Part shown: one piece after another, positions 23,116-37,511 of the stretch
Numbering within the stretch: the first letter of the stretch is position 1
Layout: each line of letters opens with the position of its first letter
Source of the DNA: Psettodes erumei
Lineage: Eukaryota > Chordata > Actinopteri > Pleuronectiformes > Psettodidae
Length of the DNA stretch: 64,000 nt
Direction of reading: 5' to 3'
Assembly: GCA_016785225.1 (NCBI GenBank)
Contig: JAFBJZ010000354.1
Coordinates: forward strand, 1,836,001 to 1,900,000
Notes under the pieces: model-generated
Database searches by the model: none
What the model saw: the letters and a program-made list of their open reading frames with translations, nothing else
Told to the model about the DNA's origin: nothing
Made by a program: the position numbers and the translations under genes

Positions 23116-26100
23116 TTACGGAAAAAATTATCTGCCTCTCACCTCTCTCTCAATTTCCCCTCATCTCTCATTGAGTTTGGAATGCACCAGTGCAATCACC
23201 CCCACTGAGAATAACACTCATGTTGGGTAATTTGGTCTTACATAAGGAAGAGTACTGCACACAACAAGGCATGTAAAAACAACATCAGGCAAGGCCAGAG
23301 GGAGAAAAAGCAATCCTCAGCTATTTGTAATGGAGAACATGGGAGGGGCCGAGGGGGATGGAAGATGGATGTGATTTCACATTAATTGTGTGGGTTCACA
23401 GGAGTGTGCATTTGTATGTGTGTGTCCACATGGGGTGGGAGGTGTTAGTGGAATTTCTGAGAGCTATGCTGATTTTACAGGCACAGCAGGGATCGTGTGT
23501 GTATTTGGATGTGTGCACATGCAGCATGGATGCACGTGTACGTATGTGCCCGTGTGCATTGGGGAACATGTGATTTTGTGGCTACATGTAAATGTGTGTT
23601 TTAATGGGTTGGTAGTGGTGTGTGAGTGTGTGTAGTGTGTGAGTTGCAGGCCTCCACACTTGGCTGGGGGTAGCAAGTGGAATCTTTGGAGTGTGATGTT
23701 AAATTCACACAGCCAGAAACAGGCAAGGGATTCTTCCATAAGTCAGTTGCTGCCCAACAATGTTTTTATTGTTATGAACTAAAACAAGCCATGCAGATAT
23801 GTGAATTAGCATATCACTGAATCAAACAGAATCTCATGTGAAACACAGCTCTGTCGCTGTTTTAGCCTCTTTTAGCTCATGTTTTAGTTTAGGTAAGGGC
23901 AACAAATAGTGGCATCTCGGGCATGAAAAGAAACACATGTAAGTAACTGCACACCAGCGGCATCGTAATGTATGTCATTGTGGGTTTTCAATTTGTCAGA
24001 ATAGCTGCTATTCTATTTCCAAGAACTGACACTCAACTCACCAGAAACCAGTATTTTTTCACATTCACTCTGCACTTTGACAGCACAACCCAGCTACTGT
24101 AGGTTGTTTATTTCTTACATTACTATTTTTCTCTCTCTGTGTCTTTGTTGCTACATGTGTATTAAACATGCTGTCACCTTGTTGTCATAATGTTAGCCTT
24201 ATCAACTTTATACATTGATACTACAGGGCTGTGATTTGGTCAGTTTATCCTAGAGATAGAAATTCCCAAACTTCAAGTTAACTATGACTCTCAAGGTGCA
24301 TCCCATCACATCACTGAGCTTTGTGATACATGTGCTCCAGCTGTGATTCATTCCTCTGACTAGCTTCTTTTCCACAGCAACAGCGGCTTAGTCACATAGG
24401 CACTGTAGTATTTAAACCTGTTAGCTATGCCAAAATGATGAACGAAACATGGAAGTTGAGATAACAAAAACTGGTGCCAATGACACACACCTGATCCATT
24501 TATAGCAGATTCTTTTGGGTTCATGAAGTAGCTGTTAAAGCAGAAGTGCAGCCGCTATCTTGCTTGCTCCAAGGAAGCGTGCACAAAATTGAGCGATAGA
24601 GATAGAGAGCAACAACTAGGGCCCCTCAGAGCCCTTTTAGACATACCATCTCATGTTTCAAGTGCATCATTTGCATAAGTGAGACTAACTATAAGCTATG
24701 GAAGTTAAATTTTACATAAGCACACCACATTTCATCAACACACTGAGGTCAGGTCAACTGATCTTGTACACCTGAGAGCACTAGTTGGTTCTTTTTGAGC
24801 TGAGAGAAGAGTTGATAATGAGATCATTTGATTAATTGTCATAACCTAAAACTGTTTATGATAAGCTATGTGATGTTTCGCATGGTGTAAACTGGAACTG
24901 ATCTACATTGTCTCTGAACAGCCTTTGAGTCACACAAGCTTCTGGGGTAGGGTTGCTATAAATGTTTTAAACTATAGTTTATGCCACCTGTTTGCTAGGA
25001 TGACCCAAATAGTTTTGACCCAGTAAACACTGAGTTTTAACACACTTCTGCACCTTGATCTCTCTGACACTGGCATGTTCCTTCAATAGACAGAAAAGGC
25101 CAATTCAGGACACTAAACAGTGCCGCTTAACCGAGCTTCAGGAAACATGGAGTCATTCCTGGAATTCAAATGATGTGAACTAAGCCTTCAGTGTATTTTA
25201 TAAAACTGAATTCAACCCATTAATGTTCGGCCTGTTTTAGCCAACAAATTAGTGCTCTTCCACTTTGATAGTTCTGCTGTTCACTTTTGCAAATGGCAGT
25301 CTTGTTCCTTTGGATTCTATTTATCCACCTGAGCACAGTATAATATTTCAAACCTGGCATAACCTGTCAGTACTCCCTTTAAATCTAACCAGCTGTCTCA
25401 TGAGATGATTGCGACAAAGTTTCAGCCCTGCTCCCCGAGAAATTATGAAAGCCAATTACAATTGATCATGCTCTCACTATGCTGCTCCTCTCTTATGCTC
25501 TCCATCTCTGTTTATCCATCTATCACTCAATTGCCCTCTCTCACGCAGGGATTCTTTCTCTCTCCAAACCAGGGGTAGCTCAAAATGCCTAGCCCAGCAA
25601 GCATAATCCACAATACTGACCTGAATTCCCCTCTTTTTCCTTTGCTCCCTCTGCTTCACTGTTCCTCTGTCACTGCCGCCCCACCCCTTAATTTCCTCTC
25701 TCTCTCTTTCTTTGTGTCCTCCCTCCAGCTGTCCTTCTCCTCAAAGTGAACCCTTTAAATAAGGTAGTTTTGCTACCTTTTCAAGCCTCCTTGCCTCCAA
25801 TCGCCATATTCCCAGCTCCTCACCTATTTATCAGGATTTCACTTTGCGAAAACACTTGTATGCAGGGGGGGTGTTTCCAAGGTTACCGCAGAGGCATTAA
25901 ATAACTGTGACAGCTGTGGCTGGGGACTCTAGTCATGCAAAACAATATTGCCATAGATACAGAGTAATAGTAAACAACCACACTTATTCCCCGTGCTCTA
26001 AAAACAAACAAATCCGTATTGTGATTTCAAACAGGCTTAGACATTAGCCTAATTCCTAAAACAGGTGAAAGCTTGTGCTGTGTGAGAGCAGTGTAATGAG

Positions 26101-29100
26101 GCAGCTACATTATGAGACAGACTAAGTAAATTGCACAATGGCAAGGTTTCTGAAACACCAGCCAGTGGCAGCCAATGGCAGCTTTTTAGGAAGAGACCCA
26201 AAACATAGTCACAGCTAACAGTGCTACAAATCTGTGATTATATTACATCCACTTTACCGAGGGGCTAGAGGCAGAGGAGAATGCCTAGATTGTAATCTCC
26301 ATTAGTAGTGTGTCTGTGGCCATCTGTGCCGCAGAGTGAGTGTGTGTGTATAGTGGTCTGCGTGATGTCTGTTCTGTTCCCATGTAGCTGGTGCTGCATT
26401 CATCTTTCAGTCACCCAAAAGCAGATGTCACCACGACGATTGGGGAGCGGCAGATTGCTGTGGCGACCGACCGGTGGCAGGTTGAAGGTGTCTCCGCCCC
26501 ACGGTGCCCGGCAGATGGAAGCTGAGGTCATTATCTACTGCACTGTACATCTCCTTACCCTCCACGTCCCCGCACTCTCTGTCTCTCTCTCTTACTGCGT
26601 CATTGTACTGCAAAGACACAGATCAGTTACTGTGTGGCTGGCATTTAATGTAAACACATGATGAAGTGCTTTACATCATGCAAACACATTAAGCAACTTA
26701 AACTGTTTGCTCTGTTGTCAGTTAAAACTCATTATCACTCTCCTCTCTGTGGATGTGATAAATGTTTCCTTGTTTACAGAGCCCAAGCCTCACAACCACG
26801 ATACCAGTGATGGAAAATATCCACAGAGGCACAGCAGTAGACCGAAGTGTTCTCTGCCTCCGGTTGTAGGGCCACTCCATTTCCTCATAAAGAGCAAAAA
26901 GTAAAGGAAACAAAACCAGCGATAAATAGCCATTCAGATCAAATAAACCAAGTTAACAACTAAAGGCAGAAAGTAGGACAGCCTGGAAAGAAGCACCCTG
27001 CCACAGCAGGCAGCAATTCCTGGTTTATTATGCTGCCAGAGTCGTTATAACAAGCTGTGTGGGCAGTATGGAGGACATGGGTAAATCCATGTTTACATGC
27101 TTCATGGCATGTCCATTCTGCGTGCCGTGCTTCAGACAGCTGTCAGTAACAGAGGGTTTCCCTTACCACTGCAGCATGGAATGGCTATCGAGCAAGCGAG
27201 GAGTGTCAGCAATTATCCCTCAAACTGCCACAGGCTACAGTATATTGAGCAAATTTCACTTCCTGCGTGCCGACTGCCCCTGCCGCTCAGCAGCTCTCTG
27301 CTGTTGGTTTTCTCCTCTGTTACAAACATGAGTCAGACCCACACTCCAGATGTGTGATGTTGTGCATTATTGAGGCCATGGAGTATTTTGTTTGTGGAAG
27401 TGCAATGTTGTTTGCAGCTCTGGCACCTGTCCAAATGTGCCAAGTTATTCTTGTTTGTTTGCTCTCTTGGTTAAAGCAGCATTGTAACTATTGAACTACA
27501 TATGGGCAGCTTCTCCTGCAAGTAAGTGAGCTGGAAGTGTTGGTTGTTTTATAGCCATGCACACATGTGGCACACAGACATACCGAACACCAGCTCACTG
27601 GGGTGCTCCTGTCTGCCCATAAGCTTCATTTTATAGAGCTACTGAAATGATCAAAGGTTAGGCTTTTTATAAGATGGTTTTCCCTGTTGGTCATTTTCCA
27701 CTCTTTTCATGCGCAGCAGTTCAGCTTATCTATTTGTTAATTATTGTTATTCACATAAGTGATGAGCTAAAGCTGTGTTTTGAATAGATACTGTATATCA
27801 TCATCAATGATAACAATAAAATACTCAGTTATACATATATCAGTGTATGCACAGTCACACATATGAAATACCTACACACACAGACAAGCATATGAGCACA
27901 GTCTGTATTCCCTGTTCAGTTATTGTATTCAAACTTAAATGAATGTTAACTAATTTAAACAGTGAACAGTGGCTGCAAATTAGCTTAGCCAAAAACCGCA
28001 CCATCTGTTGCATTTTTTTCCTATGTCAATATTGCCCTAGTAAACTGATTAATAATATAATAGTCAAGTTTATTTCTTGAATAGCCCAGTATCACATACA
28101 GTATCCCACTGGTGTTCAGAGTTTACATGTTTCATGTCACTGCCCACACAGTGACTGACCATATCATCCATAAATAATTCTATTAGGGTGGAAGCTGTTT
28201 GTTCTCCATCAGCTCAATCATTAACATAATTCCAGACTGTGAGGCACACTTCAGTCTGTGGTGAGGCTGCATGCCCCCCCCCCCCAGTGGTGCATCTCAG
28301 GGAACCATTTTTGGCCCCTGTAGCATTTTAGTGAGTAATCGTAGGGCTTTGGAGCTCTCAGTCCCCCATTTACATGTCAAAACCTCCCCAGGCTCTGGAT
28401 GTAAGGGACCCAATTTGGAATGACAAAGCTTGGCCAGAGACAGCTGATCCACAAAGGAGGCCTGGTTAAGTTCTTCCTCCCAGTCACCAGCTGCTCCATT
28501 GACCCATAGTGCTTCTATTCAGCAAACACATCGGAGAGAGAGAAGAATGCTGCCACGCGCATTCGCGTGTAGCTGTGGAGAAACTGAGAATGGTATTATA
28601 AGTTCCCTAATATTTGTTATCAGTTACTGCTCCACCAATAAGACAGAGGTGTGATTCAGTGTCAGTTCAACTTTAACCATTTCAGTATATTGAGGTAACC
28701 TGGTAGATAAAATGTCACTTTTCTTTAATAATCGCATGCCAAATCAAATACTTTAGTGGCCAAAACAGGTCACACAAACAAATCCTTCCATGGTTGCGTG
28801 ATGGGGTGTTGGTGACATTGCTGCTTGCTAATGAATTACACTGAATACATGATTTTTGTTTGATCTTCTTTATTTATTAATTGAACGTTTCCCACTAGTT
28901 TTTCTTTACAGAAACTAAGCGAGGAACATCAGGTAAATTGAATGGTCATTGATTTTTAACACGGCCCTGCGTGTGCAGCATCTGTCACATGGAACGCCAC
29001 TCTATTTGTGTCTGTGTCTGACACAAAGTGGCTTAGGGATTTGTCACCTCCCTCCCTGCATTGTGCACTGGAATGACAGGATACTGGCTGGAACTTGTAG

Positions 29101-30884
29101 GTCACACCCAGCATGTTTTTCTTGGATCTCTGCTCAATATCCAAATGGAAACACTTTGCTCTTACACCCATACTCCCACTTTCCACCTCACACACCTGAC
29201 TCTTTAGTAACTGCATGAAAAAATTGACAAGCCTGAGTTTGTAAAACAGTAGTCAGGAGGAGATCACTGCAGGATCAGGCCCAGATGGTAAGGTATGGTC
29301 AGCTCCTGTTGATGTGAAGGAGAGAATACATAAATAGATTTAAACCAGCAAAAAGGGGGACGTGTTTCATCAGCGTTGCTGGTGCCAGATCTATATTTGG
29401 AGCGTGAGCCCACAGAAACAGACATGCAGGGATGAAAATAGCCTTTAATAGCCCAGTTTGGGAGCTTTATTCCATTCCATCTCCTGCCACAAGGATAGTG
29501 ACAGACGGCGCACACTCCACAGAGAGCAGCTCCATTCACCCAATCACAGTGCTCCCTCGGGCAGGAAAGGAAGGAGGGGAGTGTGGGAAAAAGGAGAGGG
29601 GTGGAGGAATGGGGGATGGAGACACAGAAGGACAAGATGTGGTGTCAAGAATGAGCTTGGAGCTGTGTTTGTTGTTTGAAAAGCCATTTAGAAATAACAC
29701 CAAAATAGCTGAAAACTGTAGCTCTTCTACCAGTGCTATTAAACCATTGAGTTCTTTTCCTTAACATACAGTGGGTGTTATTCATACACATACATTTTTA
29801 AACTTAAACCTTATTTACAGTCAAAATACAACAACATTCCCCAGTGTATTATTTCTTATAGTCTTATACAATTGAGGTTTTTGTATTTTTTTTTGTAAAC
29901 TCGTTTATAAAATTATCTTTTTTGTCTCGGACAGAAGGATAGACAGTCACAGTCAATGCTGCTGCAGATGCATGGGGGGACTGGGAGGGAGTGGGTGGTA
30001 GAAACCCAATCTCCTCATATTGGGTGCCCATTGCCCCCAGAGAGAAAGCTAGAAACAAGAGGCCCAGCTGTCCTTAACAATGGACCTGCCCCTCACCAGC
30101 CAAGACTCAAAAGGCCTCATTCAGTCCCCAGGCTCTCCAAAGGCTGCTTCCAGGGACACTAGCCAGAACATGCTTGGATTCAAGGCAGACATGTCTGCCT
30201 CTGTTTTGAACAAGTTTGTGTGTTTGTGTTTGTCTGTATGCATACATTTCTAAACATGCATTTGTATATTATTAGCCTCCAAAGATAAACTAATGTAAAA
30301 GCAATACGTGTGTGTGTGCGTGCTCTCCAAAGAATGATTGATCAAGTGGAGAATCATTCTTAGTGTTGTCTTTGACTTTCTTAATTTGATGCATCAATGC
30401 TCCAATGTTTAAATCACATTTCTTGCATTGCCATGGCTATAGTATTTAGCTGGTCCCTGTTAATCAATCAATCAAATGAATACATTTTCTGGGGTACCCA
30501 CTCTTCCTCCGTCTGCTCCTTCTACACTGACCCAGCTAATGATTCACATGATCCGACAATTCCCTGAGTCTTTCCCCTGAGAGTGTACCTGGGGGGTTGC
30601 AGTTTATTCTGCAGTACAGAGAATTTAGTTCTCTGCATAAAGGCCAGCATGAACACATTCCACATTTCCAACAATCTCTGATGTTTGCTGGGTTGCAGAG
30701 ACACTGGATTGTGGGAAGCCATTGAGGGATCACACCTTTACAGTTGCACTAGTAAGTTCTGTTGGCATGCTGGTGTACCTGCACAGAGGTAGACCAGACT
30801 GGAGGGACAGCATGAGCATCCCACATTGCAGCAGGTAGAATCACTGTTTTGCTAGGCTCTTTTGTGAAGATAATCATCTCATGG

Positions 30885-30995
30885 CTCTAGTTTCATAATT
30901 CATGTATGAGCACATCAATGGTATCAATGTTCTCATCTGACTCTCTACAAGAAAGCAAACAAGCATATTTCCCAAAATGTTGAACCATTGATTTA
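30885..30995 (+). repeat. Dispersed fish repeat, copy 2 (3' part)
   Basis: Shares TTCATAATT, GGTATCAATGTTCTCATCTG, CAAGAAAGCAAAC and TTTCCCAAAATGTTGAAC with the 3' half of the family seen at 18003-18165 and 41962-42120. The 5' part, with repeated GCTAAGCTA, is not clear here. Confidence 0.6.
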
Positions 30996-33470
30996 TAGTA
31001 AAGGCTTTTTTCCCCAAAACTTACCTCTACTTTAAAAGCATTGTTTCATGCCCATGTTCATCTATGATTTACAATGCTCTCAGAGGAAACATGTGTCTAC
31101 ATGTGTATTGGCAACATGGTAAGTGACCTGCTATGCATTTGTCCTGATCTCCTATTACAATTATACAGGAAATGCTAAAGCTTGTTTGAGGTCTTCTGAG
31201 CAAAACTGTGTTTGGATATCTGTTGTATCTCCAGTGTAGTATACATTCCAGCTCTACTCATCCCTAAAGATTTGACTTTTTTTTTTAACTCACTGGGGGA
31301 AGGGAATGGTAACTAAATCTGCACTGCCAGGGCCTGGCAGTGGTCCCTCCCATCCCAACCCAGAAATCCCAAGTTCGATGAAGGCCATATGTTACGATAT
31401 TTCTTTTTCTCGAGTCACACATGCATCTGTTTAGTGAGCATTGTGGCAAGCTAATTTACGTGTTGCAAAGAAGCATCTTAAAGTAGAATGAGTGCTCTAC
31501 AGTACGTATTTGTGATAAAATACATGACACTGTTAAAACTGTCAGGATGTGCAAATGTAACCCATCTGGTAATCCAAACATGTTGTGGAAAATGCTATTA
31601 TTTATTTGCGAATGCTGGATGATGAGCATCTGCTCTTCATATTCATAAAGTACATCTCTCATGATCACCCCCTTCGGCCCTCAAATTATATTGCGTGCTC
31701 GCTGTTGATTGTTTATGTGGATGATGTGTCAGTGATAAGTATGTACATGAGCGCATGGATTTCAAGTAAATACATTTGGGAGATAGACATGTGGGCGAGA
31801 CAAAGAGAGGATGACGTTGTGATGCTGCTCTGGGTAGGTGATGGTCCCGCGGGTATTCCCCAAGAGCGAGGTCTTTATTCCATACAGCACAAACACAGCC
31901 AGCACTCCACAGGGGAAAGCACCAGTCAGTCAGTTCCAGGGCTTAAAGCGAATGCTTCCCCTCCCCCCATCACAACTCTGATCCTCACAAACAGACGTGG
32001 GCATGCATGCAAGCTAAACATATGCTCAAAGGCATAGGGGGATGCTTCCACACACACACACACGCAAAGGGTTGGCTTCTTTCTCCTTCACACACTCAAT
32101 TGTCCTCAGTGCCCTCCCTCTATTTATTCATGGCGACCCCAGTGCTGATAGCATCTCATTCTATCTCAATTACATCAGCCAACTCCCCATCCTCCTCAGC
32201 AAGAACTGTTTTTCTTCTATCCCTTACGCTTGCACTTGTACCCTCTGTCAGGTTTTTTCTGTTTCCCACAATGAGTATTTTGATATTATATATATGAAAA
32301 ACACTCAATATTCAGCTAAATATGATATAAAATAAATATAACCGCTATGACTGGCACCTGTGTCAATAGGTTTCAGGTGTGTATTTGATGTTTTACAACC
32401 CCCCCAAAAAACCAACAATGTGGATTTAAGACAATTAAGAGAGGGGTGCAAAAATATGGTTCATGGGAAATGATTGGGCGATTGCATTCAATTGCATCAC
32501 TGCTCTTGGTAACTCCAAATAATAAGCCGCACTGGTCACACATCATAAAATCAAAGATTTACAAAGCATAGCATGATGTAATTTGACAAACATCAGGCAA
32601 AATGCAACAATGCCTGTGAAAATGATTTATCACTTGCTTGCTTGTGTTCCTAGATTTGTGCTCCTGCAATTACATGTTTCCCTATTTCTCCATTTCAAAA
32701 ACATTTCCTAAAGCCCAGGAAAATCTTAAATATTCCTTACCTGCTGAGGTATATCTTTCTCTGTGGCAGGAGAGCCGTAAAGTGAAGGATTAGAGTCTCA
32801 GAGAGTCATAAATCACTGTTACAGATTGTATTTTTAAGTCCCTACAGAAGCTAAGGTCTTACCCGTGTATTGTCTTTTTCAGTCTTGTTTATAAGTCAAA
32901 GGTATCTTGCTGCTGCAAACAGTATTGTCACACCACATCATCCTTACTGCTCTATTGCTAACCCCTCTGTGTAGTATTTCATCACAACTGCAACATGAGA
33001 AATCAGACAAATAGCTCAATAATCCAGATAGTTTGCATCCCTCCTGCCTTTTATCGTGATTCCCCTGCTACTTTTCTTGCTCTCTGGTCAAGTGCTCCCA
33101 TTGCATTTCCCACAAAGCACTATACTTAATGAACTGCCTTTTGAAAATAACCACTGAAGGATCCTCTCTAAATATATAATGGAAAAATTAGCTGTGATAA
33201 TGATTAAAGCTGTTGTGGGTTATGTTGTGAAGTGTATTACCCCTCTGCACTGCTATTGATGCACAAATGATTAGTGTATTGCTTACTGAGAGGGCTGTTT
33301 TGGCAAACCTATATTACATCCACTTGCACATTATAAATAGTTTCAGTTTGTATTTAAAAAGAAAGTGGTCAGATGTTTGCTTGTTTGCTTTTTGGTCTTG
33401 TCATTTATGTTTTCTTTCCTGTTTATTGAATGTGTTGGGTAATCTACACCTATCATTTGCAAAATATGAA

Positions 33471-33495
33471 CACACACACACACACACACACACAC
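33471..33495. repeat. (CA)12 microsatellite
   Basis: Uninterrupted CA dinucleotides. Confidence 0.97.
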
Positions 33496-35125
33496 CCAGG
33501 AAAATTGAAAGTCTGCCATTGAACTTCTGCAATGTGGTGGCCAAATCCACTTCCTGTGAGAGACAATAACAGGAAGTGGTTAACAAGGTCTCTGACAGGC
33601 ATCCCCAGTAGTGGAAATGCATGCAATTCCTTCCACAACAACATGGCTGTTTCAAACTGAATGCCAGAGAGCACAGAGACACAACTATGGGACACACCTA
33701 CAAAAAATGTTTTGTTCACAAAAACACAGGATACAAACTGTGAACAGCAGGAAAAGGTGGGGTCTCGATTTGGCTAAGTCATCCATGTGACAGACCTGTG
33801 CAAAGACACACTAAGGGGTATGTCAGTTTTAGTTACTGTCAAAATGCAATAAATAAAAGACTAAAAGGCAAAACAATTGTTATTAGCTCATTGGGGGATT
33901 GACTGAACACACATTCAAATAAAAATGCAAACTGCAGCAGATGTTATTTATATACATGACCCTCTGAATTCATTTTGTTTTTGATTGGTGGGTGAGTCTA
34001 TTCCTGCAAATAAACACAATCCATCCTGTCAAGTCACTTTCAGGGTACCTACAGCACATTTGAGTTTTATGGCATAAAATTAATTTATGCAAATCATCAC
34101 TGCTTAATATCAGTGGGTTGGTGATAGAAAAAAGAGATTAAGGGAGCTGTACAGCAGAGCTTTGAGCTAAATGCTAACATCAGTATGCTAAAAGTCATCA
34201 TTTAGTTTTCCCCCTAAAACTATTTGCTGTATGTCATTTGTTGTATAGAGAGAGGACTGCACTTTTTTATTATTATTATCTAATACTGAAGAGGCAGAGA
34301 TACAAACCTTTTCTCTGGCAAAAGCATCAATACTCCATGATGTAATCTTGCCAAAGGGTATGCTATGTTTTTTCTTGTTTGCACTTTCTTTACTACTGCT
34401 GAATGAATCTTTATGGAAAAAATGGAACAACAACAAAACCTTATTTGTTACCTTTAAAATGTTGTATTGGTTGTTATGTCTTGTAAAGAACACATAAACG
34501 GGTCAGATTTAAACATGAATCATTCTCAATCACACATGCATGAGTGAATGATGCATGTTTATTATGCTTATTTAAACCCTCTGAATCCAATGTCATCTTA
34601 AAGGTTACCAGAATGAGTATATTATCTACTATCCTTAATAAGCATTCATATGTGCAGCTACCAGCGAACGGAAGCCACTTCTTTGTCTCTCTGAGTTTGT
34701 AATTAATGTTCTTCGGGGGGATGTGTAAATATAGTTGCTCAGTCTTTTAGCCAATTACACAGAACAAAGATGGCCGATGTCAGCAGAATTCGTAGCGCTC
34801 TGGGAGCTCCCAGCACAACCAGGACTGACCTTCAGGCTTTCACTTCTTTGCCGCTCCTTATCAGCACACATTACTTTGTTATTGTCAACCAGGCTCACTG
34901 CAGCCTTCCAAGGACAGTTTGGGATTTGAATCTTGCCAGAAACAAACTTTCATTTTAAAGTTTTCCCTGCATAACTACCTCACCAAAGAGTCTACATATG
35001 TTGACCTGTCACATTTTATTTGTATGTCTTCCTGCTATTGTTTGATGTTCATTGCCAAAGATGATCATGATCCGTGATGAAAAAATCTTGATTTTTTGCA
35101 AGAGTACTTTTTGAAAATATGCAGG

Positions 35126-35640
35126 GTGGTAACTACATTTATTCAAGTACTATGCTTAAATCTTATTTTTGTACTTGTATTTGTACTTACTTTAAGATTT
35201 CCATTTCATGCTACTTAATACTTCTACTGTACTACATTTCAGAGGGAAACATTGCACTTCTACCAGTTAATTTTTAAATGAATGTGTTACACAAATGATA
35301 TCATAATTGATAACATAAGATTTTAAAACACAACACATTGTTCAAATTTAAATCAGTGGTCTCCTCACCATTAGGCTTCTGATGTCTTGCAAACAGCACC
35401 GTGTAGTCTGGGTCATATTTCAAATCAAATGTCACACTAATGCTTCAGTATTAATCCTCACATAGGATACACACAGTATATAATAACAATAATATTTCAG
35501 TCAGAGGGACCAAACCATTGCTTTCACTTTAATAATCTATCCACATTTTGCTGTCCTTTTACTTAAGTAGGATTTTTCACTTGTGAAGGAATATTTTTAC
35601 AGGATCTGAATACTTAATACTTAGTTATATTATTATAGTT
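35126..35640 (+). repeat. Dispersed repeat with TTCAAGTACT...CTTAAGTAGG ends
   Basis: The left end (GTAACTACATTTATTCAAGTACT, here split for length, then ACTTGTATTTGTACTT, CTACTGTACTACATTTCAGA) and right end (TTTTACTTAAGTAGG, ACAGGATCTGAATACTT) resemble a repeat very common in percomorph fish. No coding capacity is visible. It is probably a non-autonomous element; the class cannot be settled from sequence alone. Confidence 0.6.
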
Positions 35641-37511
35641 ATTCATTATCACCCTATTTCATACAGTGTGACTGCACCTCTCTTTTTATCACAATATCTC
35701 ACTTGAAAATAGAAATAGAAAAAATGAGCCACCCCAATAACAGAAGAAATGAATGAAGTGTCATTATTTCTGTAAAAAGTCTGCTGTTGATACATAGTTG
35801 CAGTTTACTCTCATACAACTCAAACTAGCCACTGACACCCTCGAATTTGCATACTTCTTCTGAGCCAATCAGGAAGAGCATAGGGGGATGACACCCACTC
35901 ATCTATACTGTACAGACAACAAAATGGCAGGGACTGTAGTCAACCTATCTTGTGCTCATACTTAGCATGTCCCAGCTTGGTCATCATTAACAATCCCAAT
36001 TGGATTTGATTTCAGTGTCTTGGAAGGGAACCTGCTGGAAACCTACACTGAGTGCTAGGGCCTATAAGGGAAGACAAGAAAGTAGCTCCTGAGAGTCACG
36101 GCCATTTGAAATGGCTTGTGTTTCTCTTTTACCACAACAAAAAAGAGTAGCAGGTAACTGCCTTAGATGGCTATTTCTCTACCAGCTAAGACATGTGTAT
36201 AGACACTAAGCTCTCACAGTGAAGCTATCACTGCTGCCATGTAGGTCAAGTGGGTGAGCAAGAAGAGCAATCTACCTTCTCCTTTCTCTGCTCACTGTGC
36301 ATCCACCAGCTCCATTGTATAGTGCGCCTCCTCAGCTCAGCAGTGTGTGAAGGTGGCAGCCACCTCTCCGCTGTCCATCTTTGTCTTCAGTATGTATATT
36401 CAAAATTTTAAGCTTGCAAGCAGAAACATGTGCTTGCCCTGCTCCTCCATTGATTAGGAGAGGTTATTGTCTTGAGTGTATTGTTTTGTTAATTCCCTGA
36501 CTTTTGTAGTGACGAGCCTGAGGAACAGTGGACTTCTACTGCAACAATATTAATGGTGTAATAGATTTTATAAATCACTAGCCCTGATATTCCAATATTC
36601 TAAAAATTTCTAGTATGTAACAATGTTGACAAGTGTCAAATGTTCCATTATATATCTCACAATCCAGGATATATGATACTGGATGTCCAAGAGGGCCTCC
36701 AGGAAGAAAAGGACATTGAATTGAAAAGGAAAAGGACACAAGACCCTCTCTTCTCCTTGTCAGTGCTGCACTCTGCATTGATCCATTTCCAATTTACCCT
36801 CATGACTAAAGATGATCTTACCACAATGACAAAGAGTCAATGAGCACTGGAATGGCTTCACTCCACAGGACCATTAAGATAGTGCTGTGACCTGTGATGA
36901 AAAATCAGACAAGGCAGCCGGAGGTGTGGCTCATTGCCTACAGGATGTCTGAAAAATGGGTCACATGTGTGGGAAGACTGATCCTTGTGTCTGAGTTGCA
37001 GAAAACAAAAGGATTCATACTTATATAAATCGTACACACAGGGAAAGTGGCTCTATCAGTGCCAATGGGGTAGCATTGGGGGAAGGGAGCATTTTGGAGC
37101 CTTGTTTAATTAGATTTAGTCTGGGGTGGGGGTTCTGTGCGAACAAAGTGGACATTCATCAGTGTTGCCAATCACACCGGATGTGATTAAGTTACACACC
37201 CTGTGACCGCAGCGGTGGGGCTACCGTTACACTGGTCGCCAAGGCAAACACAAGCACGCCGCAATCACAGGCTCAAAGGTCAGAAGGTGCTGGGCTCTGT
37301 TTTTACATAGACACACAAATAGGTCACATTAAGATCTATCTATTACACCGAGGATAAATTATCATTTAAGTGTCATGACCACTTCTATGATAAAAGGTGA
37401 AACCAGTAGTCAGAGGGGCCCCATAATGGCAGACTGTTACCTATGACATTAAAGTTATTCAAGCCATAAGCTGTGAAAAATGTATTAGCACTGAGTTCCC
37501 AAGCAACCCAG

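Larger units (their letters stand above)
23116..35120. other. Gene-poor interval, part 2
   Basis: No convincing gene. It holds a TG-rich stretch (23390-23640), a CpG-dense patch (26434-26510), a fragment near 28064-28100 with CAAGTTTATTT and TAGCCCAGTATCAC that resembles a common fish retroelement tail in reverse, a C13 run (28276-28288 region), a copy of a dispersed repeat (30885-30995), CA runs (32050-32064, 33471-33495), and a short piece at 34140-34190 with GCTAAATGCTAACATCAGTA that also looks repeat-derived. Open frames are short and lack recognisable motifs. Confidence 0.55.

Noticed and set aside
23358..23739. Overlapping open frames on both strands
   Set aside because: They are produced by TG-rich sequence with few stops and have low-complexity translations.
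31585..32037. A 150-codon open frame, the longest in the gene-free interval
   Set aside because: Its translation has no recognisable motif, and no Kozak, promoter or splice evidence supports it. A frame of this length is possible by chance in this much sequence.
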